Assembly: GCF_900497805.2 (NCBI RefSeq)
Contig: NW_020954630.1
Span: 2,393,573-2,457,572 of the forward strand
DNA length: 64,000 bases
Direction: 5' to 3'
From: Vombatus ursinus
Lineage: Eukaryota; Chordata; Mammalia; Diprotodontia; Vombatidae
A program made the translations under genes and the position numbers. Below, piece by piece: positions 1 to 12,982 of the stretch. How positions within the stretch are numbered: position 1 is the stretch's first letter; each line of letters starts with the position of its first letter. The notes below the pieces were generated by a model that did not search any database, was not told where the DNA came from, and worked only from the letters and a program-made list of their open reading frames with translations.

Positions 1-800
1 AATAAACTGCTAGTTTTACCCCATCCCTCATCTACACATCAAGGCAGATGTGTTTGTCAGAGATAAGTATACAATGTTGATAGATCTGACAGGTCTGCCC
101 GAAGAGTCACAGGAAAGGGAAAAGTCTAGGAGGAAATGGGGCAGCCTTGGGCAAGGCTATCATTTGCTGTTTGTGTCCAGGCCTGGGGGTTATTTATAGA
201 GCTGAGCAGGAAGAGAACAAGTTGTTGTTGTTTTTCAAGTGTGTGCGTATGTGTATGTGGGTATCTATAGACTGGTAATTCCAAAGACAAGTTTCATTAA
301 CCCCCCAGTTTTGACATGGGTTAGCTCTAATTGTGACTACCACCTACTCAGGGAATGAGGTGCTAGATATTCTACTGAACAGAATGGACAATGGATGAAC
401 CTTGTTCCCAAGCCCGTAGGACCTATCCTTACTTGTAAATACTGGCATATCTGGCAGGGCACTCTACTTTTTTTTCCCCTTCAGACATAGCTACTATTAA
501 TTAGAGACATCTGGGTAAGTATCTTATTAAATGCTTCTCTAACCAAATTGGACAGAACTGAACTGAAGTATCATTTCCAGGAGCAGTGTTGTATCTCCTG
601 TGAATCAGATAAAGGTCTAACAGGGTTCTTTGCTAATAAGTGAGAAGATAGGATATAGTGGGGAGGAGGGTTCGAGGAAAGTAGTGGCAAATCATGGGGC
701 TCTAAAGTAAAGGTTCATTTAGCAAATAGCTCTCAGTTATTTCAGTCTTCAGGCCACTTTGGCAGAATAGGAGACTCTGAATGTCATTTACTACACCAGT
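1..800. other. Unassigned intron 3 edge
   Basis: No gene or clear repeat recognised. 800-880 carries an L2-like antisense 3' end word ('aacaatatttattatttgtt'). Confidence 0.3.
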
Positions 801-969
801 CCTAATCAGCCAACAAGCAATCAACAATATTTATTATTTGTTAAATGGCTATTTAAGCAGTCACTGTGCTAGGTGCTGGAGAACAGGAGGGAGAGGAGAA
901 GGAATAGGAGGGGGAGGGAGAAGAGGAAGAGGAAGAGGAAGAGAAGGAAAGGAAAAGGGGGAGAAGGGG

Positions 970-1160
970 AGGATATTATGTCATTTTATCCTTACACCAA
1001 CTCTGGACAATAAATACTATTATTATTCCCATATTATAGATGACGAAACTGAGGTAGACGGAGGTTACATGTCTTGCCCAATGTCACACAGCTAGTGTCT
1101 AAGGCTAGATTTGAACTCATCTTCTTAACTTTATGTCCAGAGCTGTATCCACTGAGTCAC
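970..1160 (-). repeat. MIR-type SINE, antisense
   Basis: 'attatagatgacgaaactga', 'cccaatgtcacacagctagt', 'ctgtatccactgagtcactt'. It directly follows a (gga)n-rich tract at 886-970. Confidence 0.7.
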
Positions 1161-1554
1161 TTGACTGGATGATGAAAGACTTTGTGTCTAGGTTGGTGCT
1201 TGAGCTGCTCCTGAAGGAAGAGATTCTATGAGGTGGAGGTCAGGAGGGAATGCATTTTCAGACATAGAGGATGGCTAGTGAAAAGCAATGGAAACAGGAG
1301 CTGGAAACGTCATGTATCAGAAACACAAAGAAAGACGGTTTGGCTGGACTTTAGTGCAAGACGGGAAATAATATATAATGAGGCTGAAGAGAGTGGTTGA
1401 GGCCAAGTTGTAAAGGGCTTAAAAATACTTAAAGTCCTCACTTAATGCTTCTACTAATACATGTCACAATGAATGGCGGAGACTGGAGTAATGTCAAGGG
1501 CACCATGATGGCTAGAAGATGGGCTCTCCTTTTTAGTAGGTTTCTCCTCTCTGG

Positions 1555-2112
1555 ATTTCCATGACTGCTCTCTCTTGGGTTTCCTCTTACCTGTCTGATT
1601 GCTCCTTCTTGGTCTCCTTTGTTGGATCATTATCCATATTCTTTCTCCTTTCTGTGGATGGATTCCAAAGCAGTTTCCTAGACCCTCCTCTTTTCTCTCC
1701 TCTCTCTACATTCCCTCTTGGAGATCTGATCAACCCCCTTCATCTCTATGCATCTCACACTCTATGGTCCTGCCAAACCAGCCTTCCTGCTGATCTTCAC
1801 ACGTCTCCATGTCCTGCATAGGCTGTCCATTACGACTGGAACCGAAATATAGTCTCTCCTCACCTCGGCTCCTTAGAATACCTAGCTTCCCTCGAGATTC
1901 AGTTTAAGCACTTACCATTTACGTGAAGCCTTCCTGATCCCCTCCCCACCAGCTGCTACTCTCCTCACCTCCCTGTGAAATTATCTTGTATTGTATACAT
2001 ATTATTTTCCCAATAGAAAATAATCTCTTTGAGGTTAGGGATTTTCAATTTTGTCTTTGTATTTCTAGTTCCTAGAACAGTGTCTAGCACATACATAATA
2101 GATGCCTGCTAA
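1555..2112 (+). repeat. L2 LINE, late ORF2 and 3' end
   Basis: 'ttgggtttcctcttacctgt', 'cccctcctctttt'-type RT codons, then 'gtgaagccttcctgatcccc', 'gaggttagggattttcaatt' and 'agtgtctagcacatacataa'. Confidence 0.7.
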
Positions 2113-2399
2113 AGGTTTTAGGATTGGAATAAAAACAGAAAAAGAGACAGAAGAGAGAATTGACAGAGATATACAAACACTTATAAAAAGCATAGAGGGG
2201 AGAGTAATACATGTCTACCAGAAACCCTACCCTATATAATGGACAAAGAGGGAATAAAAAATACATAGCAAAATGTATATAAACCATGAACTGGGACATA
2301 AAATTCAGAAAAGCCCTGAGGGGGAAAAATAAGGAATTAGACAAAGTAAATAATTTCTTCTTGAAAAAGGATACTGCTAATGAACATTATTAAAGTTAA

Positions 2400-2645
2400 A
2401 AGGGTGATTTGCTCAAGTCAGTCAATAAACATTTATTAAGCATCTACTATGTACCAGGAACTATTTGTGCTAAGTGATGGGGATACAAAAAGATGAAAAA
2501 GGCAGGCCATACCCTCGGTCTAATGGGGGAGAAAACAAGCAAACAAATACGTAAAGCAAGCTATATATGAGATAAATAATAACTCAATAAGAGACAGAAG
2601 GCACAAGAATTGAGAGGGGTTAGGAAAGGCTCCTTGTGGGGAAAG
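2400..2645 (-). repeat. L2 LINE 3' end, antisense
   Basis: 'caataaacatttattaagca', 'ctatgtaccaggaactattt', 'aggaaaggctccttgtgggg'. Confidence 0.75.
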
Positions 2646-2749
2646 AGTGGCAGGGATTTTAAACTTTTATTCTTATCTGCACAAAGAAAGGGAAAGATCA
2701 AGAATGGAACACAAGAACAAATAAGTTAATTAATAGATAGAGATAATTA

Positions 2750-3015
2750 CTGAGGTAGCTAGGTGGCATAGTGGATAAATAGCTGGACCTGACATCAGGA
2801 AGACTTGAGTTCAGATTTGGCCTCAGATACTTACTAGTTGTGTAACCTTGAGCAAATCACTTAACCTCTGTTTGCCACACTTTCTTCAACTGTAAAATGG
2901 GGATAATTAAAGCACCTACTTCACAGGGTTGTTGTTAGAATCAAATGAGATAATATTTGTAAAGCACTAAGCATGGTATCAGGCACATAGTAGGAGTCAT
3001 ATAAATGCTTATTAT
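2750..3015 (+). repeat. CORE-SINE (MIR/THER-like with tRNA head)
   Basis: 'ggtagctaggtggcatagtg' head, 'caactgtaaaatggggataa' core and L2-like end 'aggcacatagtaggagtcat'. Confidence 0.75.
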
Positions 3016-3194
3016 CTAATAAGAACTTGGAATGGAACAGATATATGAAGGTAGGTATAGGAGACTGAGAAGGAGAATGTGTGGGAGAAGAGACCCAGAT
3101 AAAAACAGCAGAAGCAAAACTAATTGCCAGGATTAAAAACTGACTTAACAGAGGAAGGGGAAAAAGGAAAAAAGAAATACAAAATAATTAAACG

Positions 3195-6100
3195 GAGAAA
3201 AAGAAAAACCTAACCATCATAATGTGAATGGATTAAACTTCCCAATAAAACAAAAGGAAATGGCAGAACTGATAAGAAAACAAAATGCAATAATTTGCTA
3301 CATAAAAAAAGGTAATAATAAACGAAAATGAAAGGCTGGTATAAAATTTACTACAAGTCAGTAGATTCCAAAAAGACTGGAATAATAATTATGATTGACA
3401 ATAAAAATTCACAGTGAATGATATTGCATCTAGATTCATAAAAGAAAAATTTATGAAATTTCAAAAAGACATAAAAAACACAATTGTAACAGACTTTAAT
3501 GTTCCTCCCTAAGAGTTTCATAAGGTCAACAGAAAAATAATTTTTAAAGGAAAATTGAGTGTTGAACAGATTATTGGAAAAGCCACATTTAAAAGAATTA
3601 TGGGGTTTTTTGAGTGTAGATATTAAAGAATACGCAGATTTCTCAGATCACATAGCATCTTTACAAAAAACAGATTATGTGTTAAGGCACAAAGAAATTA
3701 ATTATAAAAAGGCAGAAATAACAAACACATCATTTACAGTGCAAACATGATAAAAGAAAAATGATCGGTAGAGTTGAGAGGCAACTCAAGGATCATTTAA
3801 TTCAACCCTTTCACTTAGTAGTTGAGGAAATCAAGGTTTGGATCAGTTAAATAACTTGTCCAAAGTGAGACAATCAGAAAGTTGGGGAGCTGGAATTTAG
3901 CTCCAGATATGTTTGCTTTCTTAGCTGCATCATGTTTTACAAGTCACTTTAATTTCATTGTTCCCTCATTTCCTTATTTACAAAATGGGGATGATATCTG
4001 TCTTATTTGACTCACAAGATAATGCACATAAAATCATTTTTAAACAATAAAAAATATACAAATATAAAAAAACAAAAAGTGATTGATAAAGGGAACACAA
4101 ACAGAAGATACGGGCTATGAAGAATGATTAGGTTAAAAATAAATAATATTAACAATAACTACATAAACAGGAATGATAATTATATAAAAAATTCTAGAAT
4201 GTTATCTTCAGAGGAAATTTTAACAAACTAGAAAGAAGATTAATAAATTGAGGATATAGTGGGAAAAAAACCTAGGATATAAACAAATTAGCCAACCCAA
4301 GGCACATATAATAGAAGAAAATTTTAAAATAAGTAGATAATATGAAAAGATTTTAATATCATTAGCAAAACCTAATCATTTTATTTTGAAGATTAATTAA
4401 AACTTTATCTAGCTCATCAGATTTTTTTAAAGAGAGAAGAATCAAATTTCTAAAATAAAGAACAAAGTGAATTCACAACGAGCCAAAAGAAAATTTTTAA
4501 AATGATCAGAAAGTACCATATACAGTTTACATGCCTGCAAAACTAGGAATTTAAAGGAAATGATTACCTATAAAATATAAAATCCCCAAATTAATAAGAA
4601 ATGGAGATCTTAATCTAATGTGGGGAAGAGAAACTAAACAAGCCATAACTGATCTACCAAAGGGAGGGGGAAACCCTAGTCTAGGTGGATTTATAAATGA
4701 ATTCTATCACACATTTTAAAAGCAAATAACACCTATGCTACAAAGAGTGATCTCAATAATTGAAAACAGACTAAAATGAAATTTATAGTTCCATAAGAAA
4801 GAAGTAAGAATTAATAAAACATCTGTTTAAAAAAAGAAAGAAAAAGCACTCTACCAAATGCCTTTCATGAGACAAATATGGTCCTGATATCCAAACCAGG
4901 GAGAGAGAAACCAGAGAAACAGAATTATAGAATAATCTCATAAATAAATATGGATTCAAAAATTATAAGTAAAATCCTAAGGGGGAAAAACTGCCAACAA
5001 TTTATACCAACAAAAATTTAATATGACCAAGTTGGATTTGTGCCTGGAATGCAAGGATAGACAACATTATGAAAACAGTTAACCTAATTCTTTATATAAA
5101 TAATAAAAAACCCACAATTATACCAATAAATAAAGAAAAGTCCTTTTAGCAGATACAGGATATAGCTATGCCAAATACCTTAAAAAGCATAGGTGTGGCA
5201 AAGCCATTTCAAAAACACAAAGAGCTACCATTATTTGCAATATATAAATACTACAAGCTATCCTATTAAATACAGGGGTAAAGCAAGAATCTTACCTCTC
5301 ACCACTGTTATTTGAAATAACTTTTAAAATAATAGCTATGGAAAAGACAAAATAAACAAATTAAAGCCATAAACATCAACAAAAAAGAAATAAAATGTCT
5401 ATATATGTTAGAGAAAAATCAGAGAATCAATGAAGAAACAAACCAATCAAAACAATAGCTCCAGGAAAGCAGGAGGACACAAAATAAATCCATAAAATTA
5501 TCACCATTTCTATTTGGTAAAAAACGATAACCAGGAGGAAATGACAAAAAAGAGAAATCTCATTCAAAATTATTACAAAATGCATAAAATATATGAAAAT
5601 CAATCTATTAAGATACAAACAAGATTTGTATAAATACAATTACAAAATACTCTTTAAGGAACTAAAGGAAGATAAATTGGAGTGACAACCATTGCTCATG
5701 GTTGGATTACATCAATACAATGAAAAAAAGCTCATACTACATAAGTTAATTTATAGATTTAGTGTTACCTGAGGCTCACTTTTTGGAACTAGGCAAAATA
5801 AAATTAATTTAGAGTTACAAAAGATAGCTAACATAAAGGCAAACAGTAGGAAAAAAGTTAGAAATAAGAGACACTGCATTTATAGACTTCAAACTATATC
5901 ATAAACCAGTAATCATAAAAACTATTTGGTATTCATTAAAAACAGAAAAGTAAATAAGTAGAATAGACTAAATGAGCAATACCTAGAAACAAATGAATAT
6001 AGTAGCCAAATTTCAATAAACTCAAGAATAGAAACTATCAGGGAAATCTCCTTATCATCAAGAATGTCTAAGAAAACTAGAAAACAGTTTGAAACAAATC

Positions 6101-7190
6101 AGATTTAGAGAAGCTCTTTATACCATATGCCACAATAACTTTAAAATAGATATGAGACCTCAATATAAAAAACACAGCATTTTTTAAAAAAAATAGAGCA
6201 CAAAGGGAGTATCCTTTATACTTATGGCTAGGAAAAAATTCTTAACAAGACAAGGGATAGTTGACCATAAAAGACAAAAGGGAGAATTTCTAATACATTA
6301 AATTAAAGAGCTTTATTACAACCAAAATCTGTATAATGGAATAAGATGATATTCTGTCTATTGTGAAAAAATTTTGTATCAAATATATCTGATAAAAGTT
6401 GGATATCCAAAATATATATGAAATTGACACATATATAATACCAAGAGCCATTTCCCAATAAATGAGTAGTCCAAATATATAAAAAAAATTTTCAAAAGAA
6501 ACATAAACTATCAATAACCATATTTTAAAATGTTTTATACAAGAGGAGAGACTCTAAGCCAGGAAATTTTACCTGAGAGCCAGCAAATTCGCAAACATAA
6601 TAAAAAGATGGAAAATATCAATGATAGACAGGCTTTGGGAAGACAGGTACACTAATACAATGTGGACCTGTAAATTGGTCCAACCATTCTGAGAAACAAT
6701 TTGGAACGATGCAAGAAAAGTCACTTTACTATTGCATGAATATTCTAAGGAGAGATTAATAACAGAGGAAAGGGCCACAAACATAAAAAAAATCCATAGC
6801 AGCACTTTTTGTGGTACCCAAAACATGAAGAAAAAGTGGGTAACTGTCAATTGGGTAATGGCTGAACAAATTGTAATATATGAATATAACAGATTATTAT
6901 CATGCCAAAAGAAAGAAACACGAGGAAAGTTTGTATGAACTGATACAGAGCAAAGTAAGCAGAACCATATATAAGACTATGATAATGTAAATGAAAATAA
7001 CACTAAAAGGCAATCTAACTCATATTAATTGTAACAACCAATTTAAGTCTTAGAGAACTGAAGAAACATATTTTGTTTCCCTCAATAGAGAAATTGGAGA
7101 CTTGCAGATATAGAATGTGCCATATGCTGGTCAGGTGTGGTCAGTGTGTCTGTTGGTTGTTTTTTTTTTTTTTTTAAACAAAGGTGATAG
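3195..7190 (+). repeat. L1 LINE, degenerate, ORF2 and 3' UTR
   Basis: Scattered ORF2 blocks lie in the right order. NVNGLNFPIK (about 3222) is the endonuclease start, DQVGFVPGMQG (about 5028) and 'GVKQESYLSPLLFEI' (about 5275) are reverse-transcriptase blocks, and KLKSF (about 6304) is C-terminal. Frames are broken by many stops and shifts, and no long ORF survives. The stretch 6650-7140 resembles the marsupial L1 3' region ('gaactgatacagagcaaagt'), and a T/A-rich tail follows. AT-richness sets this 4 kb apart from its surroundings. An ORF1 region was not recognised. Confidence 0.75.
3765..3935 (-). repeat. MIR-type SINE, antisense, within the L1 block
   Basis: 'ggatcatttaattcaaccct', 'tagttgaggaaatcaaggtt', 'gttggggagctggaatttag'. 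Likely inserted in the old L1. Confidence 0.5.
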
Positions 7191-7199
7191 TTGTTGGGG

Positions 7200-8860
7200 G
7201 GGATGGGGGTGGTAATATCCAGAAATGGCTATGTTTTTTTTATTGGATCAATAAGACTAATTGTTGTTTTTTTTTTAAAGTTGGCTATATTCTTGAATAA
7301 ATCTTTTTTTTTTTGGTAAATTTAACTTAAATTTAAAATACACTAGAAGATAGGTTATTTAATGGGATACCTCTCCTACCTGGCATACCCCCTCCATTAT
7401 TTCCCACTACTTATACTAGTCATCCTCCAAACCCTAGTTCGATTCTAACTACTCACTAAAGACTTCCATGACCACTCCAGTCTATGTTGACTCCCTCTTC
7501 TCTTTGCAGTCAGTGTGTGTGTGTACACTTGTCTATATCTGATTTGGGAAGTAATTGACTTTGGTAGGAAAGGAACCCTTCTGGATGCCTCATATCCAAT
7601 GACTCTGAGTGTACTGTTCTTATTCAATGAAACAATTCATGTAAAGCAAGTGGTAAGCCTTAAATCCTATACCCATGTAACTTTATTACTCATTCTTCTT
7701 GACGGTTGACATTACAGAAGCTTCCAACTACCTGGTCACATCATGTCGAGCATCTGCAAAAACTTTAACTGGTCATTCTCCCATCTGATTGCCACCTTTG
7801 ACCCCCAGAGTAAAGGGATATGAGGGCAGCACCCAGCTCACGCGATCCCGTCAGTGATCTTAAGCTTGGGGAAAATCAAAAGTATCTCTTCATCTGGAAC
7901 AGGCACAGAACCCCTGGTCTTTGAAAGAGTCCCTACTCTGGCACTTCCTCTGGCTGATGTGGACAGTATGTTCAGTCATTACCTACTGGGTCAACGATGC
8001 TTTGCTCTCTATACAGTTGGAGTTCTCCACACTGCCCTTGATGAAGATTCCTTAGATTTGCAGCCCAGAAAAGCAGACAAACTACATTCTCTATCCTAAC
8101 TTCTGCCGACAGGGGCCCAGTCTGGAACCGAGCTCAGTTCAGCTTGTGTTCCAACAACAGAGCCCCTGGGCACAGAAAAGGCTCCACGCTGTCTTGCCAA
8201 GCCAATGACTGGTTTGGGGCCACAAGCGGGAGTGCCCCACCGGCTCTTTTGCTTGGCTAGAGGTGGGTCAACCGACGGGACAGAGAGGCTCCCAGGGACA
8301 TACAACATACCCAGAAGACGAAACAGGAAGACCTGCCATTGGTGTGAATAGGCCTTGGTGAGAGAGTGGAAGCCAACAGTAACACTGGGGGCAGCTGCCA
8401 AAAGACACACTGGGCACAAACTGCCAGGAGCACCACTGGTTGGCAAAGGAAGATAAAGAAAAGCTGGATACGTCCTCTGGACTGGGCTTTCTCCCAACAT
8501 CCTGGGGTGGTCAGAGGTAGGCTCCCAGGTCCTCTTGCTCCATGGGTTGTTCCCTTCCAAACCAGGCCTTAGACGGATTGTATGAAGATAAGGTGAGTCA
8601 GGGCAGCTGTGCAGCACAGATGCTCATTAATACCCATCTGGGCAGATACCCCTGCCCTGTCCCACGCAATCATTTCTGTCTTGAGGGCAGCTTGGCAGGC
8701 CTCAGGAAGGTCTATCCACGCAGGGAGATCAAAGTGGAGATTCGCAGATTCCTAGACCCACGGGATTGAGTACTGAAAGGGACCTTAGAAATGGAGTCCA
8801 ACCTACTCATTTTCTTTTGCATGCATGTTTTTAGCTTCTGCCAGGCCACAGACTAAGTCT
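7200..8860. other. Unassigned single-copy-looking stretch of intron 3
   Basis: 7200-7330 is T/A-rich L1 tail debris. 7700-8760 is more GC-balanced with no repeat signature. The 173-codon minus-strand frame (8096-8617) and the overlapping plus frames show no recognisable domain and are probably chance. Confidence 0.35.
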
Positions 8861-9129
8861 GATCCAGTCCCCCTCCAGAAGCAAAGATGAGAAAAACAAA
8901 AGGTTCAATAATTTTTCTTAAAGCCTTATGGTAGCAAATGAGAAAGTAAAGATGGATTACATAGATGCACATATAGCATGGGTGAGATGTGCTGGTACAC
9001 CCTAGGGGGAGCATTCCCATTAGCTCCCCTGCCCATCTGTGCATGCCTAAAATGAATTAGATAAAGGCAATCAGAGCGATACCAATCTCTTTGTGCCTGA
9101 GTGTCCCACTATTTGAAAGACTTTTCAGT

Positions 9130-9480
9130 TCTCTATACAGTGAAACCAGAGTCATTAAAGACTCATATTCATTGAATAGTAACTATGCACAAAACACTGT
9201 GCTAGGAATTGTGGGAGATCCAAAGTCTAAGATATGGTCCATGACCTCAAAAAGCTTACCAGGGAAAATAGGATATAAACAAACAAAATAACCAGTAATA
9301 CAAGGTAGCCTGGACTAAAATGTCCAGTGAATATTACATTAAGCACTACAGGAATGCAGAAGAAGCAGGGCTCATGTGAGGTTGAGATGAAGGCAGGACT
9401 TAGGGGTATTGGGACAGACCTTCTGAGGCCGAAGGGGCTCTCTCTCCCACTTGTTAGAATAAAGGTTTGGCACAAAATGG
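9130..9480 (-). repeat. L2 LINE 3' end, antisense
   Basis: 'acaaaacactgtgctaggaa', 'catgacctcaaaaagcttac', 'gggacagaccttctgaggcc'. Confidence 0.6.
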
Positions 9481-9734
9481 TTCTAGGTTGAACCCTGGTC
9501 AGTAGAACCTGGGAGAGAGAAAGTATGTTTTGGTTGATTTTACTATGCTGTGGTTGAAGCAGTATGTGTATGTGTAGGAGGTGGGGTCAGGGAAGGTGGT
9601 GTGGGCCCCACAGGGCAAGATTTAGAGAGGTAGAAATTTAAATGATGCTCTAGACTAGACTAGGGGCATAACACCATGACAGAAATAAAATAAATAGCAT
9701 AAGACACATTCCCCTGTCTTAAGAGTAGGCGCTG

Positions 9735-10479
9735 CTATTGGTGGAGTTGTGAACTGATCCAACCATTCTGGAGCGCAATTTGGAACTATCCCAAGCGGCT
9801 ATAAAATTGTGCACACCTTTGATCCAGTAATACTACTACTAGCTCTATATCCCAAAGAGATCGTTAAAAAGGGAAAAGGACCCACATGTACAAAAATATT
9901 TATAGTAGCTCTTTTTGCGGTAGCTAAGAATTGGAAATCAAAGGGATGCCCATCAATTGGGAAATGACTAAACAAGCTGTGGTATATGAATATAATGAAA
10001 TACCATTGTGCTAAAAGAAATGACAAGCAGGATGATTTCAGAAAAACCTGGAAAGACTTACATGAACTGATGCAGAGTGAACAGAATCAGGAGAACGTTG
10101 TACACAGTACAGCAATATCATTCAATGAAGAACTGTGACTGACTTAGCTACTCTCAGAAATAAAATGATCCAAGACAATCCCAAAGACTAATGATGAAGC
10201 ATGCTATCTACCTCCAGAGAAAGAACCGATATCGACTGAATACAGACTGAAGCATGCTATTTTTCACTTTCATTCTTTCATTTTCTTCTTTTATTCGAGT
10301 CTTCTTGTACAAAATAACTAACATGGAAATGTTTTACATAATTGCACACGTATAAGCTATACCTGATTGCTTACCGTCTCAGGGAGGTGGGAAAGGAGGG
10401 AAATCTCAAGGCGGGGTAGAGAGGGAGAGAACTTGGAACTCAAAACTTTAAATAAAAATGTAAAAACAAATTTTTTTTT
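9735..10479 (+). repeat. L1 3' end (marsupial type), 5'-truncated, with target-site duplications
   Basis: This carries the end of ORF2 ('ccaaccattctggagcgcaa', 'ccatcaattgggaaatgact') and the marsupial L1 3' UTR ('acatgaactgatgcagagtg', 'ctacctccagagaaagaacc'). It closes with an A/T-rich tail. Matching 14-bp direct repeats flank it (aagagtaggcgctg at 9721-9734 and aaaagtaggtgctg at 10480-10493, two mismatches), marking a target-primed insertion of moderate age. Confidence 0.85.
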
Positions 10480-10999
10480 AAAAGTAGGTGCTGGAATAGA
10501 TAGAGTGAGCTCAAGAGTAAGCAAACCAAGAAACAACAAGAGAAATGCTGTTAAGAAACGCCTGCAGTGGATTTTAATAAACATTACCATTCAATGTCTC
10601 TGGAAATAGCTGTAAAACATTTTTTAAACACGTTCACGGACACCAGGTTTAGAACTGCTTTAGGCTAGTCATATGGAATTTGTTTTTTAACTCAAAATGA
10701 TGGTGCTCAGCTTGATCAACCACCTGACTCATCAGATGTGGCTCCAGGTGACTTGGCTGTTTCCCAAAACCACATCCACCCTTAAAAGGTGAAATTGTAA
10801 CTAGTGGACGTATATAGAAAGACATCCAGCAGCTTTAACAGCCACCTCCAACATCTGTGAGGTACCTACTAAAATAACAACACCCCACCAGAGGCAGCAA
10901 CGCCATCAACCCCTCACACTTCCACGGGGTTTCAGGGTTTACAAAAGCACATTCCCCCACCACATCCCTGGAGGCAGACGGTGTGAGCCATGGGTCTGA

Positions 11000-11240
11000 A
11001 GCCGAAAGTCCGGGCTCTGTCGCTTAACCATCGTGTGATCCCGGGTATATTTCATTTCGTTTTTAAAGTTTCAGTTTCCTCATTTACATATAGAATGAGG
11101 AGGCTGAACCAGATAAAGCCTGAGGTCTCTAACAGCACCTACCTCCCAGGCTTGTTGTGAGGGCCAAATGAGATATTTGTCCAGTGCTTAACACGGTGCC
11201 TGGCATGTGCGAGGCTCCATACAAATGCTTATTGCCCTCT
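11000..11240 (+). repeat. MIR/CORE-SINE
   Basis: 'agtttcagtttcctcattta', 'agcacctacctcccaggctt', 'cggtgcctggcatgtgcgag'. Confidence 0.65.
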
Positions 11241-11279
11241 TCTTCTCTCTTCCCTCTTCTGGCTACAAATTCTATGATC

Positions 11280-11420
11280 CTATAAATATTATTATTCCCA
11301 TTTCACACATGAGGAAACTGAGGCTCAGAGAGGTTAAATGACTTGCCCTTGGTCACATAGCAAGTAAACATCAGAGCCTGGATTCAAATTCCAGGTCTTC
11401 TAATTCGGGGTACAGCTGTG
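11280..11420 (-). repeat. MIR-type SINE, antisense
   Basis: 'cacacatgaggaaactgagg', 'cccttggtcacatagcaagt', 'ggattcaaattccaggtctt'. Confidence 0.7.
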
Positions 11421-11689
11421 TTTTCTCTATACTAGGGGTTCTTTAGCATTTTTGTGTGTGTCTGGAACCAAGATCAGGGTTCAAGTCCTCCCTCTGTCAA
11501 GATACTGACTATATGATCCTAGACAAGTCACTTCACTTTTCAGGCTCTAAACAACTCTCTCTTTAACCTGCGTGTGTGATGGAACCCTTTAGGGTCCCCT
11601 TCTCAGAACAATATTGTTAAATGAATAAAATAAAGTATTAAAGGATTATGAAGGAAACCAAATAAACTGAAATATATTGTTGTCAAAAT

Positions 11690-11715
11690 ACACACACACA
11701 CACACACACACACAC
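11690..11715. repeat. (CA)n microsatellite
   Basis: Short pure run. Another lies at 32162-32181. Confidence 0.85.
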
Positions 11716-11794
11716 TTAAAGTTCAGAGACCCCAAGTTAAGCACTTTTCCTCTATACCAAACATTCCTCTATACCAAACAATTACATATGTATT

Positions 11795-12490
11795 ATAGCC
11801 TCTTTGCATTAGTATGCCAGGGATTAGGAAAGATGAAAGATGAAATAAGAAATGATTTCTGCTCTCGCGAGATTCATAGCCAGGCAAAAGGCTACAATAC
11901 ATATGTAAATAACTGTAATACAAAATAAGTGTCTAACAAAGGAACCCCCAAAAAATACAGTGTGGAGTCTGAGGGGAAATGATTAATATGGATGAATAGG
12001 ATCATTGAAGGTTTCATAAAAGAGATGTCATTTTAACAAGATCTTAAAGGATGGGTAGGATTTCTATGGGCAGCTAGGTGGTGCAGTGGATAGAGTGTCT
12101 GGCCTGGAGTCAGGAAGACTCATCTTCCTGAGTTCAAATCTGATCTGAGACATTTAGTAGCTGTATGACCTTGGGCAAGTCACTTAGACCTGTTTGCCTC
12201 AATTTCCTCAACTTTAAAATGAGCTGGAGAAGGAAATTGCAAACCACTCCAGTATCTTTGCCAAGAAAACTCCAAATGGGGTCACGGAGAGTCAGACCAA
12301 CTGAACAACAAAAGGATTTGTAACAAAAGAACAGAAGAGAGGGTATAACAGGCATAGGGAACAGTGTAAACAAAGGCACAGAGGTAGAGCAGTACTGTAC
12401 AAAGCTTGTGAATAGTCCAGTTTGGCTAAAAGCGACTTTATTTCAAGGGGAGTAGTATGAGATAAGACTGGAAAGGAAAGGTGGTATACA
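11795..12490 (-). repeat. L2 LINE, antisense, split by a SINE
   Basis: 'gatttctgctctcgcgagat', 'ttaacaagatcttaaaggat'; after the SINE, 'acagtgtaaacaaaggcaca'. Confidence 0.6.
12064..12312 (+). repeat. RTE-tailed tRNA-SINE inserted in antisense L2
   Basis: Head 'gggcagctaggtggtgcagt', then 'gagctggagaaggaaattgc', 'atctttgccaagaaaactcc' and tail 'gaacaacaa'. The tail resembles RTE/BovB-type LINE ends rather than poly(A). A 7-bp repeat (aggattt) flanks it. L2 sequence lies on both sides. Confidence 0.8.
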
Positions 12491-12499
12491 CTGTTGGTC

Positions 12500-12720
12500 A
12501 GGCTCTAAACATTTATCTAGCACCTACTATGTGCCAGGTACTATGCTAACTAAGCACTAGGGATACAAAGAAGGCAAAGACAGTATCTGCTCTCAAGGAG
12601 CTCACACCCTAAGGGAGAGACAGCAGGCAAGCAAGTGTGTACAAGTAAGATATATATATATAGGCTAGGTCTGGAAGGTGAGGCTAATGAGTCTGCATAA
12701 AGAAAAGACAGATGTAGGAG
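12500..12720 (-). repeat. L2 LINE 3' end, antisense
   Basis: 'cacctactatgtgccaggta', 'tctgctctcaaggagctcac'. The complex TA/CA repeat follows. Confidence 0.75.
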
Positions 12721-12982
12721 ATATTTATATACACACACACACACACACGTAATATATGTATATACACATACACACATATGTAATATATGTATATGCATAC
12801 ACATATACACACGTAATATATGCACACACGTACCATATGTGTATATACACGCATATATAACATAGGTATATACACATACGTTATATATGTATATATGTGT
12901 GTACACACATATATACACACATATGTAATATATATATGCGTGTGTGCACGTACACACACACAAACACACACACACACAGAGA
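12646..12982. repeat. Complex (TA)n/(CA)n/(TG)n alternating tract
   Basis: About 330 bp of alternating purine-pyrimidine sequence in several sub-blocks, giving spurious Cys/Val/Thr/His-rich open frames on both strands. Z-DNA and cruciform potential. Confidence 0.85.

Noticed and set aside
781-1095. Gly/Arg-rich 104-codon frame
   Set aside because: Produced by the (gga)n tract and an antisense MIR.
2755-2830. tRNA gene, from the tRNA-like SINE heads here and elsewhere
   Set aside because: All such heads continue into SINE bodies and lack an intact cloverleaf and terminator.
8096-8617. 173-codon minus-strand frame as a gene or as PRKAG2 exon 4
   Set aside because: No similarity to the expected exon 4 peptide, no recognisable domain, overlapping frames on the other strand, and no convincing splice signals.
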